Origin: JAGQNT01 sp964426605
Lineage (GTDB): Bacteria; Patescibacteriota; Saccharimonadia; Saccharimonadales; UBA4665
NCBI GenBank assembly: GCA_964426605.1
Contig: CAYRQK010000001.1
Location: 186,001-250,000, forward strand
Direction: 5' to 3'
DNA length: 64,000 nucleotides
The notes below the pieces were generated by a model. It saw only the letters and a program-made list of their open reading frames with translations. It was not told where the DNA came from and did no database searches. Numbering within the stretch: position 1 is the stretch's first letter; each line of letters starts with the position of its first letter. A program made the translations under genes and the position numbers. Of this stretch, positions 9,024 to 17,026 are shown piece after piece.

Positions 9024-10811
9024 GTGAGTATGATTCGCACGCTGCAGCGTCGCATCCGGAGGTTTAGTCGTACGTGGCTCAGGCGCACCTCGGGTGGGCT
9101 AACTGCGGCTGGTGAGGATGTCGAGCAGAATCTACTCAAGCGGCTCAATCGATTACCCGCGGTGCGTCGTTTTGTGTTTGCTTGGCTTGGGCTATTTGTG
9201 TTGGTTATTGGCGTGGTGTTGGCTCAAATTCAAGCGTTGAGTGGTTACTATCAGAACCGACAACCGGTCCCAGGCGGCATTTACACCGAGGGCGTATTGG
9301 GTACGTTCAGCAACGCCAATCCTTTGTATGCAGCAAGTGAGGCCGATCAGGCTGTGTCGCACCTCATTTTTGCCGGATTGTTTACCTACGATGTGCACAA
9401 TAAACTCGTGGGTGATCTAGCCAAGGATTATTCGGTTGATACCACTGGCAAGATCTATACCGTGCATTTGCGACATGGCTTGACGTGGCAGGATGGCCAG
9501 CCGCTAACGGCCGCTGATGTGGCGTTCACGTATAAGGTTATCGAAAACCCAGATGCCAGCTCACCACTTTGGGGTAGTTGGTCTGGCATTGGTGTGACGG
9601 CCAACGATCGCTATACGGTTACCTTTACGCTGCCAAATCCGCTCAGCTCGTTCATTTATGGTGTCACGAACGGTATTGTGCCAGAGCACTTGCTCGGTGA
9701 TGTGCCAATGGTGGGTATGCGCTCGGTAGCGTTTAATACGCGCTCGCCGGTAGGTTCTGGACCATTTGCCTGGCGAGATATTGATGTAACGGGTGACAGT
9801 CCGGACGATGCTGAGGAATCGATCGGACTCGTGCCGTTTGCCGGCTACTGGCGAGGTGTTCCTCAGCTTAAATCATTTGTGGTGCATGCGTTTGCCGATC
9901 GGCAGGCGATGATCGAGGCCTATAGCCGCAACCAGCTCACTGCTATGTCGGGGCTCGATACGCTGCCCTCATCAGTGAAGAAGAGCGATGCAGTCCAGTA
10001 TTCATTTACTCTGACGGCTGAGACGATGGTGTTCTTTAGGACATCGACCGGTGTACTCAAGGATCCTGCGGTGCGTCAAGCGCTGGTCGCTGGCTCTGAT
10101 CCCAGTCAGATTATAAAAGGTCTGGGGTATCAGACACGGCCAGTGACCGAACCACTGCTGGCTGGGCAGCTTGGGTATGATAGGCAGTATGCACAGAAGA
10201 CAGGCAATCGTACTGCAGCTGCTGCGTCACTCGATAGTACTGGCTGGGCAGTAAATGGAGCAGATGGGCTGCGGTCTAAGGACGGTCAGCGACTAGAGTT
10301 CACGCTCACTATCAATGACACACCCGAATACACCAAAATCGCCCACGAGTTACAAGACCAGTGGCGAGATCTGGGAGTTACTATGCGTATCAATACTCTC
10401 GACGCAATCAGCTTCCGTGCCGCAATCAGCAAACACACATACGATGCAGTGCTGTACGGTATCTCTATAGGTGTTGACCCTGACGTGTACGTATACTGGG
10501 ATGGATCGCAAAACGATGTTCGTTCCGATAATCACTTGAACCTTTCAGAGTATAGTGCCGCTGCGGCCAACGATGGCCTGGAAGCTGGGCGCACACGCAC
10601 CGAGCCTGCTCTTCGCATTATCAAATATAGTGCGTTCCTGCAGCAGTGGCAGCAGGATGCGCCAGCGCTGGGGTTGTATCAGCCACGATATCTCTACCTT
10701 AGCCACGTGCCCGTGTACGGCCTCGATGCTTCGGCGCTCAATGCTCCGACAGATCGGTTCAACAATGTTAGTAACTGGATGATTCGCACTGCCCGGACGA
10801 CCGATAAATAG
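9024..10811 (+). CDS. ABC-type oligopeptide/solute-binding protein (SBP family 5), membrane-anchored
   Basis: 595 residues. A basic N-terminus is followed by one membrane helix at about residues 50-72 that should anchor the protein outside the cell; there is no lipobox Cys. The rest is SBP_bac_5 (OppA/DppA type): GTFSNANPLYAASEADQAV, then YSVDTTGKIYTVHLRHGLTWQDG, then the ADVAFTYKVI segment. No permease or ATPase gene adjoins, so its transporter is elsewhere, or it serves as a peptide scavenger on its own. GTG start 9024 follows CAGGTGAG; the hairpin at 10859-10885 ends the operon. Confidence 0.88.
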   Translation: MSMIRTLQRRIRRFSRTWLRRTSGGLTAAGEDVEQNLLKRLNRLPAVRRFVFAWLGLFVLVIGVVLAQIQALSGYYQNRQPVPGGIYTEGVLGTFSNANPLYAASEADQAVSHLIFAGLFTYDVHNKLVGDLAKDYSVDTTGKIYTVHLRHGLTWQDGQPLTAADVAFTYKVIENPDASSPLWGSWSGIGVTANDRYTVTFTLPNPLSSFIYGVTNGIVPEHLLGDVPMVGMRSVAFNTRSPVGSGPFAWRDIDVTGDSPDDAEESIGLVPFAGYWRGVPQLKSFVVHAFADRQAMIEAYSRNQLTAMSGLDTLPSSVKKSDAVQYSFTLTAETMVFFRTSTGVLKDPAVRQALVAGSDPSQIIKGLGYQTRPVTEPLLAGQLGYDRQYAQKTGNRTAAAASLDSTGWAVNGADGLRSKDGQRLEFTLTINDTPEYTKIAHELQDQWRDLGVTMRINTLDAISFRAAISKHTYDAVLYGISIGVDPDVYVYWDGSQNDVRSDNHLNLSEYSAAAANDGLEAGRTRTEPALRIIKYSAFLQQWQQDAPALGLYQPRYLYLSHVPVYGLDASALNAPTDRFNNVSNWMIRTARTTDK

Positions 10812-10813
10812 AC

Positions 10814-10842
10814 TTGCTTCGTCGTCTATTCTCCCGTACAAT
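10814..10842 (+). promoter_or_regulatory. Promoter upstream of structured RNA and tRNA-Leu(CAG)
   Basis: TTGCTT at 10814-10819 and TACAAT at 10837-10842 with 17 bp spacing. It lies just behind the stop codon of the binding protein and points into the structured region and tRNA-Leu. Confidence 0.6.
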
Positions 10843-10848
10843 GACCTC

Positions 10849-10972
10849 TGTTCCAGGCATGAGACAAACCTGCGGTTTTTCTCATCGGCCAATCGGCGGA
10901 GCCGAGTTTGCTAAACGCAAACCAAGTTGGCCTGCTCTTTTCCCTTAACCCCAAGCTGGTGACGGGAAAAAT
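10849..10972 (+). ncRNA. Candidate structured RNA ahead of tRNA-Leu(CAG)
   Basis: No coding potential. A hairpin with arms 10859-10864 and 10880-10885 (inner stem AAACC/GGTTT, then a T-run) may also terminate the upstream operon. It is followed by a perfect three-way junction: closing stem GGCCAA 10887-10892 with TTGGCC 10927-10932, second stem CGGC/GCCG (10894-10904), third stem GTTTGC/GCAAAC (10906-10922). A last hairpin TTTTCCC/GGGAAAA ends 2-3 nt before the tRNA. It could be a free RNA processed from the tRNA precursor or a leader. It matches no class I can name. Confidence 0.45.
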
Positions 10973-10974
10973 AC

Positions 10975-11059
10975 GCGGACGTGGCGGAATTGGTAGACGC
11001 GCTAGTTTCAGGTACTAGTATCGCAAGATGTGGAGGTTCAAGTCCTCTCGTCCGCACCA
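10975..11059 (+). tRNA. tRNA-Leu(CAG)
   Basis: Acceptor stem GCGGACG pairs with CGTCCGC, discriminator A, encoded CCA at 11057-11059. Long variable arm, as in class II tRNAs. Anticodon stem CTAGT/ACTAG with loop TTCAGGT gives anticodon CAG. A 14 bp piece of its 3' part is repeated 144 bp downstream. Confidence 0.95.
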
Positions 11060-11097
11060 CATAAAAACACTCAGCTCTCGCTGAGTGTTTTTATGTG
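11058..11097 (+). terminator. Terminator of tRNA-Leu(CAG)
   Basis: A perfect 17 bp inverted repeat (stem core ACACTCAG/CTGAGTGT, loop CTCTCG) with A-rich and T-rich flanks, so it can act in both directions. It starts within the CCA of the tRNA. Confidence 0.85.
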
Positions 11098-11198
11098 GCA
11101 CACCTCACGGCAAGGGGTGTAGAACCCCAGGAATGAACGAAGCGAGCGAGCCGCGCCCCCTAGCAGAAAAGGATGAAGCCCACTAGTCCTCTCGTCCG
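11060..11198 (+). other. Post-tRNA module of tRNA-Leu(CAG): hairpins plus copy of the tRNA 3' part
   Basis: Between the tRNA and the copy of its 3' part lie the terminator, the box GTGGCACACC (11095-11104) and small stems (ACACC/GGTGT, GGGG/CCCC). No reading frame is evident. The same layout follows tRNA-Leu(UAA) and tRNA-Gln. The rest of this gap, to 11317, holds an extended -10 promoter (TGCTATAGT near 11274) for the dehydrogenase gene. Confidence 0.55.
11185..11198 (+). repeat. Copy of tRNA-Leu(CAG) T-loop/acceptor 3' end
   Basis: AGTCCTCTCGTCCG is identical to 11041-11054 inside the tRNA, offset 144 bp. Identity begins inside the T-loop and stops within the acceptor stem. The 5' half of the T-arm is absent, so the copy cannot fold as a tRNA. 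Confidence 0.75.
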
Positions 11199-11317
11199 TA
11201 TTACGTAAAAGTATCACCCTAAGATTACTTTTTAATCCGACAAATTGTCATCACCAAAGCGCTCATGCTGTGCTATAGTAATCAAGTGAACAGGCAGCTA
11301 GTGTAAGGAATTTCCCG

Positions 11318-12949
11318 TTGAGTAAAATTGGCCATTATTTACAAGAACATGTGACTGGTGAGGTATTAAGTTCGACTGATGTTCGTCGACATTTTGCTAC
11401 CGACGGCAGTATATTTTCGCTTGCCCCGGCGCTGGTGGTGTATCCGCAGCACGAAAACGACGTCCGCAAGGTGATGCGCTTCTCGTGGCAACTGGCAGAG
11501 CGCAATCGCATCGTGCCCATTACGGCTCGTGGTAGCGGTACCGATCAGGCAGGTGCGGCACTCGGCAGTGGCATCATGATGGCCTTTCCGGCGCATATGA
11601 ACCGTATTGTTGAGTTTGATGCCAAGAGTGGCGTTGTTACAGTTGAGCCCGGCATTAATTACGGCAAATTACAGCAGACGCTTATGACGCATGGCCGGTT
11701 TTTGCCACCGGCACCGGCTTCGCTGGAGTATTCGACGGTTGGTGGCGCAGTTGCCAATAACGCCTCGGGCGAGAAGAGCTATAAATACGGTGACACCCGT
11801 CAGTTTGTTCGCTCGTTGCGCGTAGTGCTTGCCAACGGTGAAGTTATTAAGACAGGGCGGCTCAGCAAGCGCGAACTCAACAAAAAGTTGGGTCTTGCGA
11901 CATTTGAGGGTGAGATTTACCGTTCTCTCGACACACTCATTGAAGAGCACCAGGAATTGATTGACAGTAGTACCCTAAATGTCACAAAGAACACCGCCGG
12001 CTACGATCTAGCTGATGTCAAAAGCCGCGACGGGTCTATTGACCTGACGCCGCTGTTTGTCGGCAGCCAGGGTACGCTTGGGGCTATCACTGAGGTTACT
12101 CTCGACACCGAGGAGCACAACCCAGCAACGACGGTATTGATTGGTGCCTTTGAGGGTATTGCACAGGTGCAGCTGGCTCTCTCAGAATTTGCCGCTATGG
12201 CGGATCGTCCTAGTGCCGTTGAGATGGTCGACGGCCAGTTAATTTCGCTTGTTCGCCAGCATCATCCCAACTTACTCAAGAACATTATCGAAGAGCCGTA
12301 CCCCAAATTTGTACTACTTGTAGAATTTGACAACGACGATCGTGCCCAGAAGAAGGCCGTCAAACGCGCGCGCAAGATTTTCGGTAAACATTCGGCTAGT
12401 TTTCGCGAAGAAACCGAGCTGGAAAAGCAGAATGAATTGTGGAAGATTCGCCATTTATCGGCTGTCCGCGCTTCACACAACGAAGGTGCCAAGCGAGCCG
12501 TGCCAATCATCGGGGATGGAGCCGTGCCGCTAGAGAAATTTGCCGAGTACATACAGGCTGTATACGACTTATTGGAGCGTAACGGTATTGAGACTGCACT
12601 GTGGGGCCATGCCGGCAATGCCAATATGCACATGCAACCTCTCTTTGATTTAAGTCAGATTGGTGATCGTCAGAAGGCCTTTAAGTTGCTCGATGAATAC
12701 AATCAATTGATTATTGGTATGGGGGGCACCACGAGCGGTGAAGGCGGTGATGGCCGCTTACGTGCACCATATCTCCGTCAGCTATACGGCAACCAGGTGT
12801 ACGAGATTTTTGAGAAAGTGAAGAACATCTTTGATCCTTACGGTACACTGAACCCGGGTGTCAAGATAGGTGTGACACTGAGCGATGTCAAGCCGCTCGT
12901 CCGCGGTGAGTATAATCACGGCCTGTACGACCACTTGCCGCGTAACTAG
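11318..12949 (+). CDS. FAD-linked oxidase, D-lactate/glycolate dehydrogenase type
   Basis: 543 residues. The N-terminal FAD-binding PCMH domain has the flavin-contact motifs RGSGTDQAG, EPGINYGKL and the stretch TVGGAVANNASG; the C-terminal FAD-oxidase domain contains GHAGNANMH and ends with NPGVKIGV. There is no C-terminal iron-sulfur domain. Members oxidise D-lactate or related 2-hydroxyacids, often passing electrons to quinone, which would suit the cytochrome bd oxidase at 52-55 kb; that link is inference. TTG start at 11318 is chosen because AAGGAA lies 8 nt before it. A single-gene transcript between two tRNA loci. Confidence 0.9.
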   Translation: MSKIGHYLQEHVTGEVLSSTDVRRHFATDGSIFSLAPALVVYPQHENDVRKVMRFSWQLAERNRIVPITARGSGTDQAGAALGSGIMMAFPAHMNRIVEFDAKSGVVTVEPGINYGKLQQTLMTHGRFLPPAPASLEYSTVGGAVANNASGEKSYKYGDTRQFVRSLRVVLANGEVIKTGRLSKRELNKKLGLATFEGEIYRSLDTLIEEHQELIDSSTLNVTKNTAGYDLADVKSRDGSIDLTPLFVGSQGTLGAITEVTLDTEEHNPATTVLIGAFEGIAQVQLALSEFAAMADRPSAVEMVDGQLISLVRQHHPNLLKNIIEEPYPKFVLLVEFDNDDRAQKKAVKRARKIFGKHSASFREETELEKQNELWKIRHLSAVRASHNEGAKRAVPIIGDGAVPLEKFAEYIQAVYDLLERNGIETALWGHAGNANMHMQPLFDLSQIGDRQKAFKLLDEYNQLIIGMGGTTSGEGGDGRLRAPYLRQLYGNQVYEIFEKVKNIFDPYGTLNPGVKIGVTLSDVKPLVRGEYNHGLYDHLPRN

Positions 12950-13014
12950 TCAAATAGCCTTGAGTTTTTTGCCGAAAACAGATACCATTACTGAGTTATT
13001 TCTGGCACTACGAT

Positions 13015-13101
13015 GCGGACGTGGCGGAATTGGTAGACGCGCTACCTTGAGGTGGTAGTGGGAGCAATCCTGTGGAGGTTCAAGTCCTCTCGTCCGCACC
13101 A
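13015..13101 (+). tRNA. tRNA-Leu(GAG)
   Basis: Acceptor GCGGACG/CGTCCGC, class II variable arm, anticodon stem CTACC/GGTAG with loop TTGAGGT giving GAG, encoded CCA. Its first and last parts are the same as tRNA-Leu(CAG), so the two share recent ancestry. No 3' copy follows this one. Confidence 0.95.
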
Positions 13102-13116
13102 GAATGATACGTGTAT

Positions 13117-13193
13117 GGGCGCTTAGCTCAGTTGGCTAGAGCATCTCGTTTACACCGAGAGGGTCGGGGGTTCGAGTCCCTCAGCGCCCACCA
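13117..13193 (+). tRNA. tRNA-Val(TAC)
   Basis: Acceptor GGGCGCT/AGCGCCC, anticodon stem TCTCG/CGAGA with loop TTTACAC giving TAC, encoded CCA. It lies 15 bp after tRNA-Leu(GAG) and is probably cotranscribed with it. Confidence 0.95.
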
Positions 13194-13230
13194 AAGAAAG
13201 AGTCCATCGCAAGATGGGCTCTTTCTTTGG
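13191..13230 (+). terminator. Bidirectional terminator between tRNA-Val and dacA
   Basis: Long stem CCAAAGAAAGAG...CTCTTTCTTTGG with loop near GCAA, beginning in the tRNA CCA. It serves the tRNA pair and the convergent carboxypeptidase gene. Confidence 0.85.
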
Positions 13231-13262
13231 CTTTAGTACGGTCGAACTGAACGAACGTTCGA

Positions 13263-14504
13263 TTAGTAGCTTTTCAATATTGTCAACGGATGGCTGAGGC
13301 GCCAGCCCCATGATGGCTTTGGAAGTGACGCAGTCAGCTTGATATCACTCGTTGTAGTGCCACCAATAGTCTTGCCCTGGACGGCCAATGCACCACTGCT
13401 GGTATTTTTGTGGGCACCGGCATGGACTCGCTTGAGAGTGAGCGTTGAGCTGGTCTTGTCGCCTTGCCAGTGTGTAAACGTGATAGCTCGGCTGGTTACG
13501 GCACTCGCCGTTGCTCCCCACGGTGTTTTGTAGTGCCCCACGACTGTGCCTGCTGGTAATGATACAGTCACAAAATTTTTCTTCACAGAGGCCAGTAGCT
13601 GATTGGAATCACGTAGCGCTTGCCCGAGCGTGCTGTCACCGACAATTGCGCCAATAGTTGTGACGGATTGACCGTTGACGGGGTACGTCGCAGCCCACAG
13701 CAGGCAGCCGCCAGCCTGATCGGTATTGCCAGTTTTGATACCAATAAAGCCGTCGTAGCCGACTAGCGCATTGACGTTATAAATAGTGCCAGCTACAGGT
13801 ATGACGGCCGAGCGCTGGGCCACGATGTCGGCGATGACTTTGTTCTGGAGTGTTAGCTTTCCGAGTGTCATTAGGTCGCTGGCGCTACTGACGGTTGCCG
13901 GGCTAAAGCCACTGGCGTCATCGAAGTGAGTGTGGGTTAGGCCTAGTTGATTGGCGTAGTTATTGGCGTAGGCAGTGTAGCCATCGAGTGAGCCAAAGGC
14001 CCAGGTGGCCAAGCTGTAGGCCATGTTATTGGCGGAGGGCAGCAGTAGCGCCTGCAAGGCTTGGTATTCGGTGATTTGCTCGCCAACCCGTACTGGCGCA
14101 ACCGAGCCATCTTGGGCGACGTAGCTGATGTAACTATCGTAATCTGCTTGAGTGAGGGTGAGCGTGGCTCCTTGTTCGCCAGCCGCGAACGGTTTTTTTT
14201 GCATAACTGCCAGAGCGATCATCATCTTGGCCACGCTCGCAATTGGGGCACTGACTTGTTCTCCGTGAGTTGCGAGGATCTGGCCGTCACTCGTAGCAAC
14301 GGCAGCCTGACCTTGCGCAGGCCAGGTGAGCTGAGGCACGCCATGAGTCGTGAGCGCGGTTGGCGGGACCGTAGTAGCGCTGTAGGCGGCAACGGGGAGC
14401 GCCAGGTACGTCCAGCCAGTATATACGAACATAATAAGGAGCACGGCCAACGAAATAATGCGCGTTTTACGATGTTTTATCGGGCTATGGCGAGGTAGAT
14501 ACAT
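13263..14504 (-). CDS. dacA: D-alanyl-D-alanine carboxypeptidase (peptidase S11)
   Basis: About 413 residues. A membrane helix near residues 15-35 sends the enzyme out of the cell. All three penicillin-binding motifs are present: SxxK in ASVAKMM near residue 88, SxN in PSANNMAY, KTG in GIKTGNTD near residue 256. It trims the terminal D-Ala of peptidoglycan stem peptides, countering Ddl and the MurF-like ligase encoded at 28-31 kb. Start: ATG 14504 is preferred because TATCAT lies 9 nt upstream; ATG 14522 would overlap that box. Single gene, convergent with tRNA-Val. Confidence 0.92.
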   Translation of the reverse strand: MYLPRHSPIKHRKTRIISLAVLLIMFVYTGWTYLALPVAAYSATTVPPTALTTHGVPQLTWPAQGQAAVATSDGQILATHGEQVSAPIASVAKMMIALAVMQKKPFAAGEQGATLTLTQADYDSYISYVAQDGSVAPVRVGEQITEYQALQALLLPSANNMAYSLATWAFGSLDGYTAYANNYANQLGLTHTHFDDASGFSPATVSSASDLMTLGKLTLQNKVIADIVAQRSAVIPVAGTIYNVNALVGYDGFIGIKTGNTDQAGGCLLWAATYPVNGQSVTTIGAIVGDSTLGQALRDSNQLLASVKKNFVTVSLPAGTVVGHYKTPWGATASAVTSRAITFTHWQGDKTSSTLTLKRVHAGAHKNTSSGALAVQGKTIGGTTTSDIKLTASLPKPSWGWRLSHPLTILKSY

Positions 14505-14585
14505 ATTGTCTCTATGATACATGGAACCACTGTATTTTTGGCCAAAATAGTTCTATACTAGATAGGTAGATTAAGGAGAAAACGT

Positions 14586-15149
14586 ATGGTCTGGATAATT
14601 GTCGCAGTTGTTGTCGTTCTACTAGTTATCATATTCGCAGCCATGTACAACGGCCTAGTTCGTTTGAATGTTCGCTCTGATGAAGCGTGGAGCGATATTA
14701 CGGTGCAACTGAAGCGTCGTGCTGATCTAATCCCGAACCTTGTCAACACTGTCAAGGGCTATGCTACTCACGAGAAAAGTGTTTTTGAGGATGTCACAGC
14801 AGCTCGAGCTGCAACGGTTGACGCCAAAACTCCCGAGGAAGCTGCCAAGGCTGAGGGCGATTTCCAGAAGACTATGAAGAGCCTGTTTGCTGTTGCCGAG
14901 GCCTACCCAGACCTAAAGGCTTCACAGAATTTCCAGGACCTCCAGGCTGAGCTGACTGATACCGAGGATAAGATCCAGGCTTCGCGCCGCTTTTACAACG
15001 GTGCTGTGCGTGACTTTAATACCAAACGTAAAGTCTTCCCAACAAACATTTTTGCCGGCATGCTCGGGTTCAATGTGGACAAAGAGTTCTTTGAAGTTGA
15101 TGAAGCTTCGGCTGCTGCCATTCAGAGTCCAGTCGACGTAAAATTCTAA
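14586..15149 (+). CDS. lemA: LemA family membrane protein
   Basis: 187 residues: an N-terminal membrane helix (residues 2-22) followed by the helical LemA domain with the family motif YNGLVRLNVRSDEAWSDI and the ending KEFFEVDEASA. TATACT about 28 nt upstream and AAGGAG before the ATG give a normal leader. Pairing with htpX 21 bp downstream is a widespread arrangement; the function is not settled, though quality control at the membrane is a fair guess. Confidence 0.93.
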   Translation: MVWIIVAVVVVLLVIIFAAMYNGLVRLNVRSDEAWSDITVQLKRRADLIPNLVNTVKGYATHEKSVFEDVTAARAATVDAKTPEEAAKAEGDFQKTMKSLFAVAEAYPDLKASQNFQDLQAELTDTEDKIQASRRFYNGAVRDFNTKRKVFPTNIFAGMLGFNVDKEFFEVDEASAAAIQSPVDVKF

Positions 15150-15170
15150 GCAACCCCGAGAGGCACGTGC

Positions 15171-16049
15171 ATGTATAGCGAAATCGCTGCCAACAAGCGG
15201 AAAACCTGGTTCATCATGATCTTCTTTGTGCTGGTTATCGGGGCACTCGGCTGGCTCCTCGGTGCATATTTTGGCGGTACGCCGTCGATAACGATAGGCG
15301 TACTTATCGGGTCGCTTGTCTATGCGCTCGTTAGCTACTTCAGTGGCATGCGTATGAGTCTGGCCGTCAATGGTGCCCGTGAGATTCAGAAGTCGGACAA
15401 TCCACGTCTCTGGCGTATCGTCGAGAACCTGTCGATTACCGATGGTCTACCGATGCCTCGCATATTCATCATGGATGATCCGGCGCCCAATGCGTTCGCA
15501 ACGGGTCGCGACCCGAGTCACGCGGCCGTCTGCGCCACCACTGGCATCTTAGACATCATGACAGACACCGAACTCGAAGGAGTTTTTGCACACGAGCTGG
15601 GCCACGTCAAGAATTATGACATCCGGGTGTCGATGATTGCCTTTGCGTTGACGGCAGTTATCTCGCTGATTGCCGATATCTTCTTGCGGCTGACGTGGTT
15701 CCGTAGCAATGACCGCGAGAATAACAATCAGATTTTTTTAATTATGGGTATCGTGGGTGCCATTTTGGCGCCGCTGGTAGCGACGCTCATTCAGCTAGCG
15801 ATCTCACGAAAGCGCGAGTATTTGGCTGATGCCACCGGTGCGCTCACGACTCGCTACCCAGAGGGACTAGCTAGCGCGCTGGAGAAAATATCTCAGACTG
15901 GTAGTGTGCTGCACAAGCAAAATACGGCTACCGCTCACTTGTTCTTTACCAATCCGTTGAAGCGCAGTAGCTTGGCTGGCTTGTTTGATACGCACCCGCC
16001 GATTGCTGACCGGATTGCTCGCTTGCGTGGCATGGAGACGCATCAGTAG
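15171..16049 (+). CDS. htpX: Membrane zinc protease HtpX (M48)
   Basis: 292 residues with two N-terminal membrane helices, zinc motif HELGH near residue 142, a further pair of helices, and the third zinc ligand Glu in KREYLADATG. It degrades damaged membrane proteins. In operon with lemA and, 2 bp after its stop, the membrane protein at 16052. Confidence 0.95.
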   Translation: MYSEIAANKRKTWFIMIFFVLVIGALGWLLGAYFGGTPSITIGVLIGSLVYALVSYFSGMRMSLAVNGAREIQKSDNPRLWRIVENLSITDGLPMPRIFIMDDPAPNAFATGRDPSHAAVCATTGILDIMTDTELEGVFAHELGHVKNYDIRVSMIAFALTAVISLIADIFLRLTWFRSNDRENNNQIFLIMGIVGAILAPLVATLIQLAISRKREYLADATGALTTRYPEGLASALEKISQTGSVLHKQNTATAHLFFTNPLKRSSLAGLFDTHPPIADRIARLRGMETHQ

Positions 16050-16051
16050 AC

Positions 16052-17026
16052 ATGGCTAACGTCAGGAAGAAGTCGAGTAAAAGCCACAAGACTGCTGTGG
16101 CGCGTACACTCGCGAAGCGAGTAACCAAGGCTCAACCAACCCGTACAGCGGCCAAACCTACAGTTATTGAGTCCAAACAGCAGACACCCCGCGTACCGTT
16201 AAACACTTGGGGTATTGCCAGGCAGGCACTTGCGCTACTGTGGCAGCACAAGGCATTTTTCGCTGGCTATCTTGGCATCTTGGCTGTACTCAACATTTTG
16301 TTTGTGCACAATTTCGGTGCCGACGTGAACTCAATCAAAAGTCAGGTCAAGGATCTACTCGGTGCCAATGCGGCTGCTGGTGGCGTTGCCACCTATGCTC
16401 TGTTCCTTACGGGTAGTACGGGAGCGCCAGCTGGTGCGGCCGGAGCTTACCAATACGTATTATTGATCATTGGTAGTCTCGGTATCATTTGGGCGCTGCG
16501 ACAGTATATGAGTGATGAAAAGCCGAAGACTTTGCGTATTCGTGACGCATTCTACCAGTCTATGTATCCGACTGTGCAGTTTGTGTTGGTTTTGATCGTG
16601 CTGTCGCTCGAACTATTACCACTGGTTATTACGGGGGGTATTTATGGCCTGGTATTACAGAGTAACGTGGCAGTTGGTTCGTTTGAGCATATTCTGTGGT
16701 TGGCGGTGTTTATCACGGGTATAGCCGCCTCAGTTTGGTTACTGGCTGGATCGCTGCTAGCTATGTATGTTGTGACACTACCGGGGATGACACCGATACG
16801 GGCGCTCAAGAGTGCCCGTAAACTGGCCAAAGGTAAGCGACTGTGGCTCATCCGCAAACTACTGTCTTTGATTGCTATCTTGCTTGTATTGAGTGCCGTA
16901 CTGCTCATACCGATACTGCTGACTGTGGCACCATTGGCTGGCCTGGTGCTGTTTTTGCTTGGCGTCATTACGCTGCCGTTTGTGCACAGCTATTTATACA
17001 TATGCTACCGGGAATTGTTGCCGTGA
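16052..17026 (+). CDS. Polytopic membrane protein of unknown function
   Basis: 324 residues. A Lys/Arg/Thr-rich cytoplasmic N-terminus of about 50 residues precedes five or six membrane helices; conserved-looking features are LRIRDAFYQSMYP and the segment RALKSARKLAKGKRL between helices. It resembles the general architecture of bacterial DUF-type integral proteins, but I cannot assign a family. Tight placement after htpX and a 4 bp overlap with ligA (GTGA) make it part of that operon. Confidence 0.8.
   Translation: MANVRKKSSKSHKTAVARTLAKRVTKAQPTRTAAKPTVIESKQQTPRVPLNTWGIARQALALLWQHKAFFAGYLGILAVLNILFVHNFGADVNSIKSQVKDLLGANAAAGGVATYALFLTGSTGAPAGAAGAYQYVLLIIGSLGIIWALRQYMSDEKPKTLRIRDAFYQSMYPTVQFVLVLIVLSLELLPLVITGGIYGLVLQSNVAVGSFEHILWLAVFITGIAASVWLLAGSLLAMYVVTLPGMTPIRALKSARKLAKGKRLWLIRKLLSLIAILLVLSAVLLIPILLTVAPLAGLVLFLLGVITLPFVHSYLYICYRELLP

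Noticed and set aside
13015..13193. 3' copies behind tRNA-Leu(GAG), Val, Ala, Phe, Gly and Cys
   Set aside because: I looked for repeats of the acceptor 3' end in the following few hundred bases of each and found none, so the module is limited to three tRNAs in this window.
16843..17022. 60-residue N-terminal extension of LigA
   Set aside because: It lies inside the preceding membrane protein gene in another frame; LigA homology starts after GTG 17023.
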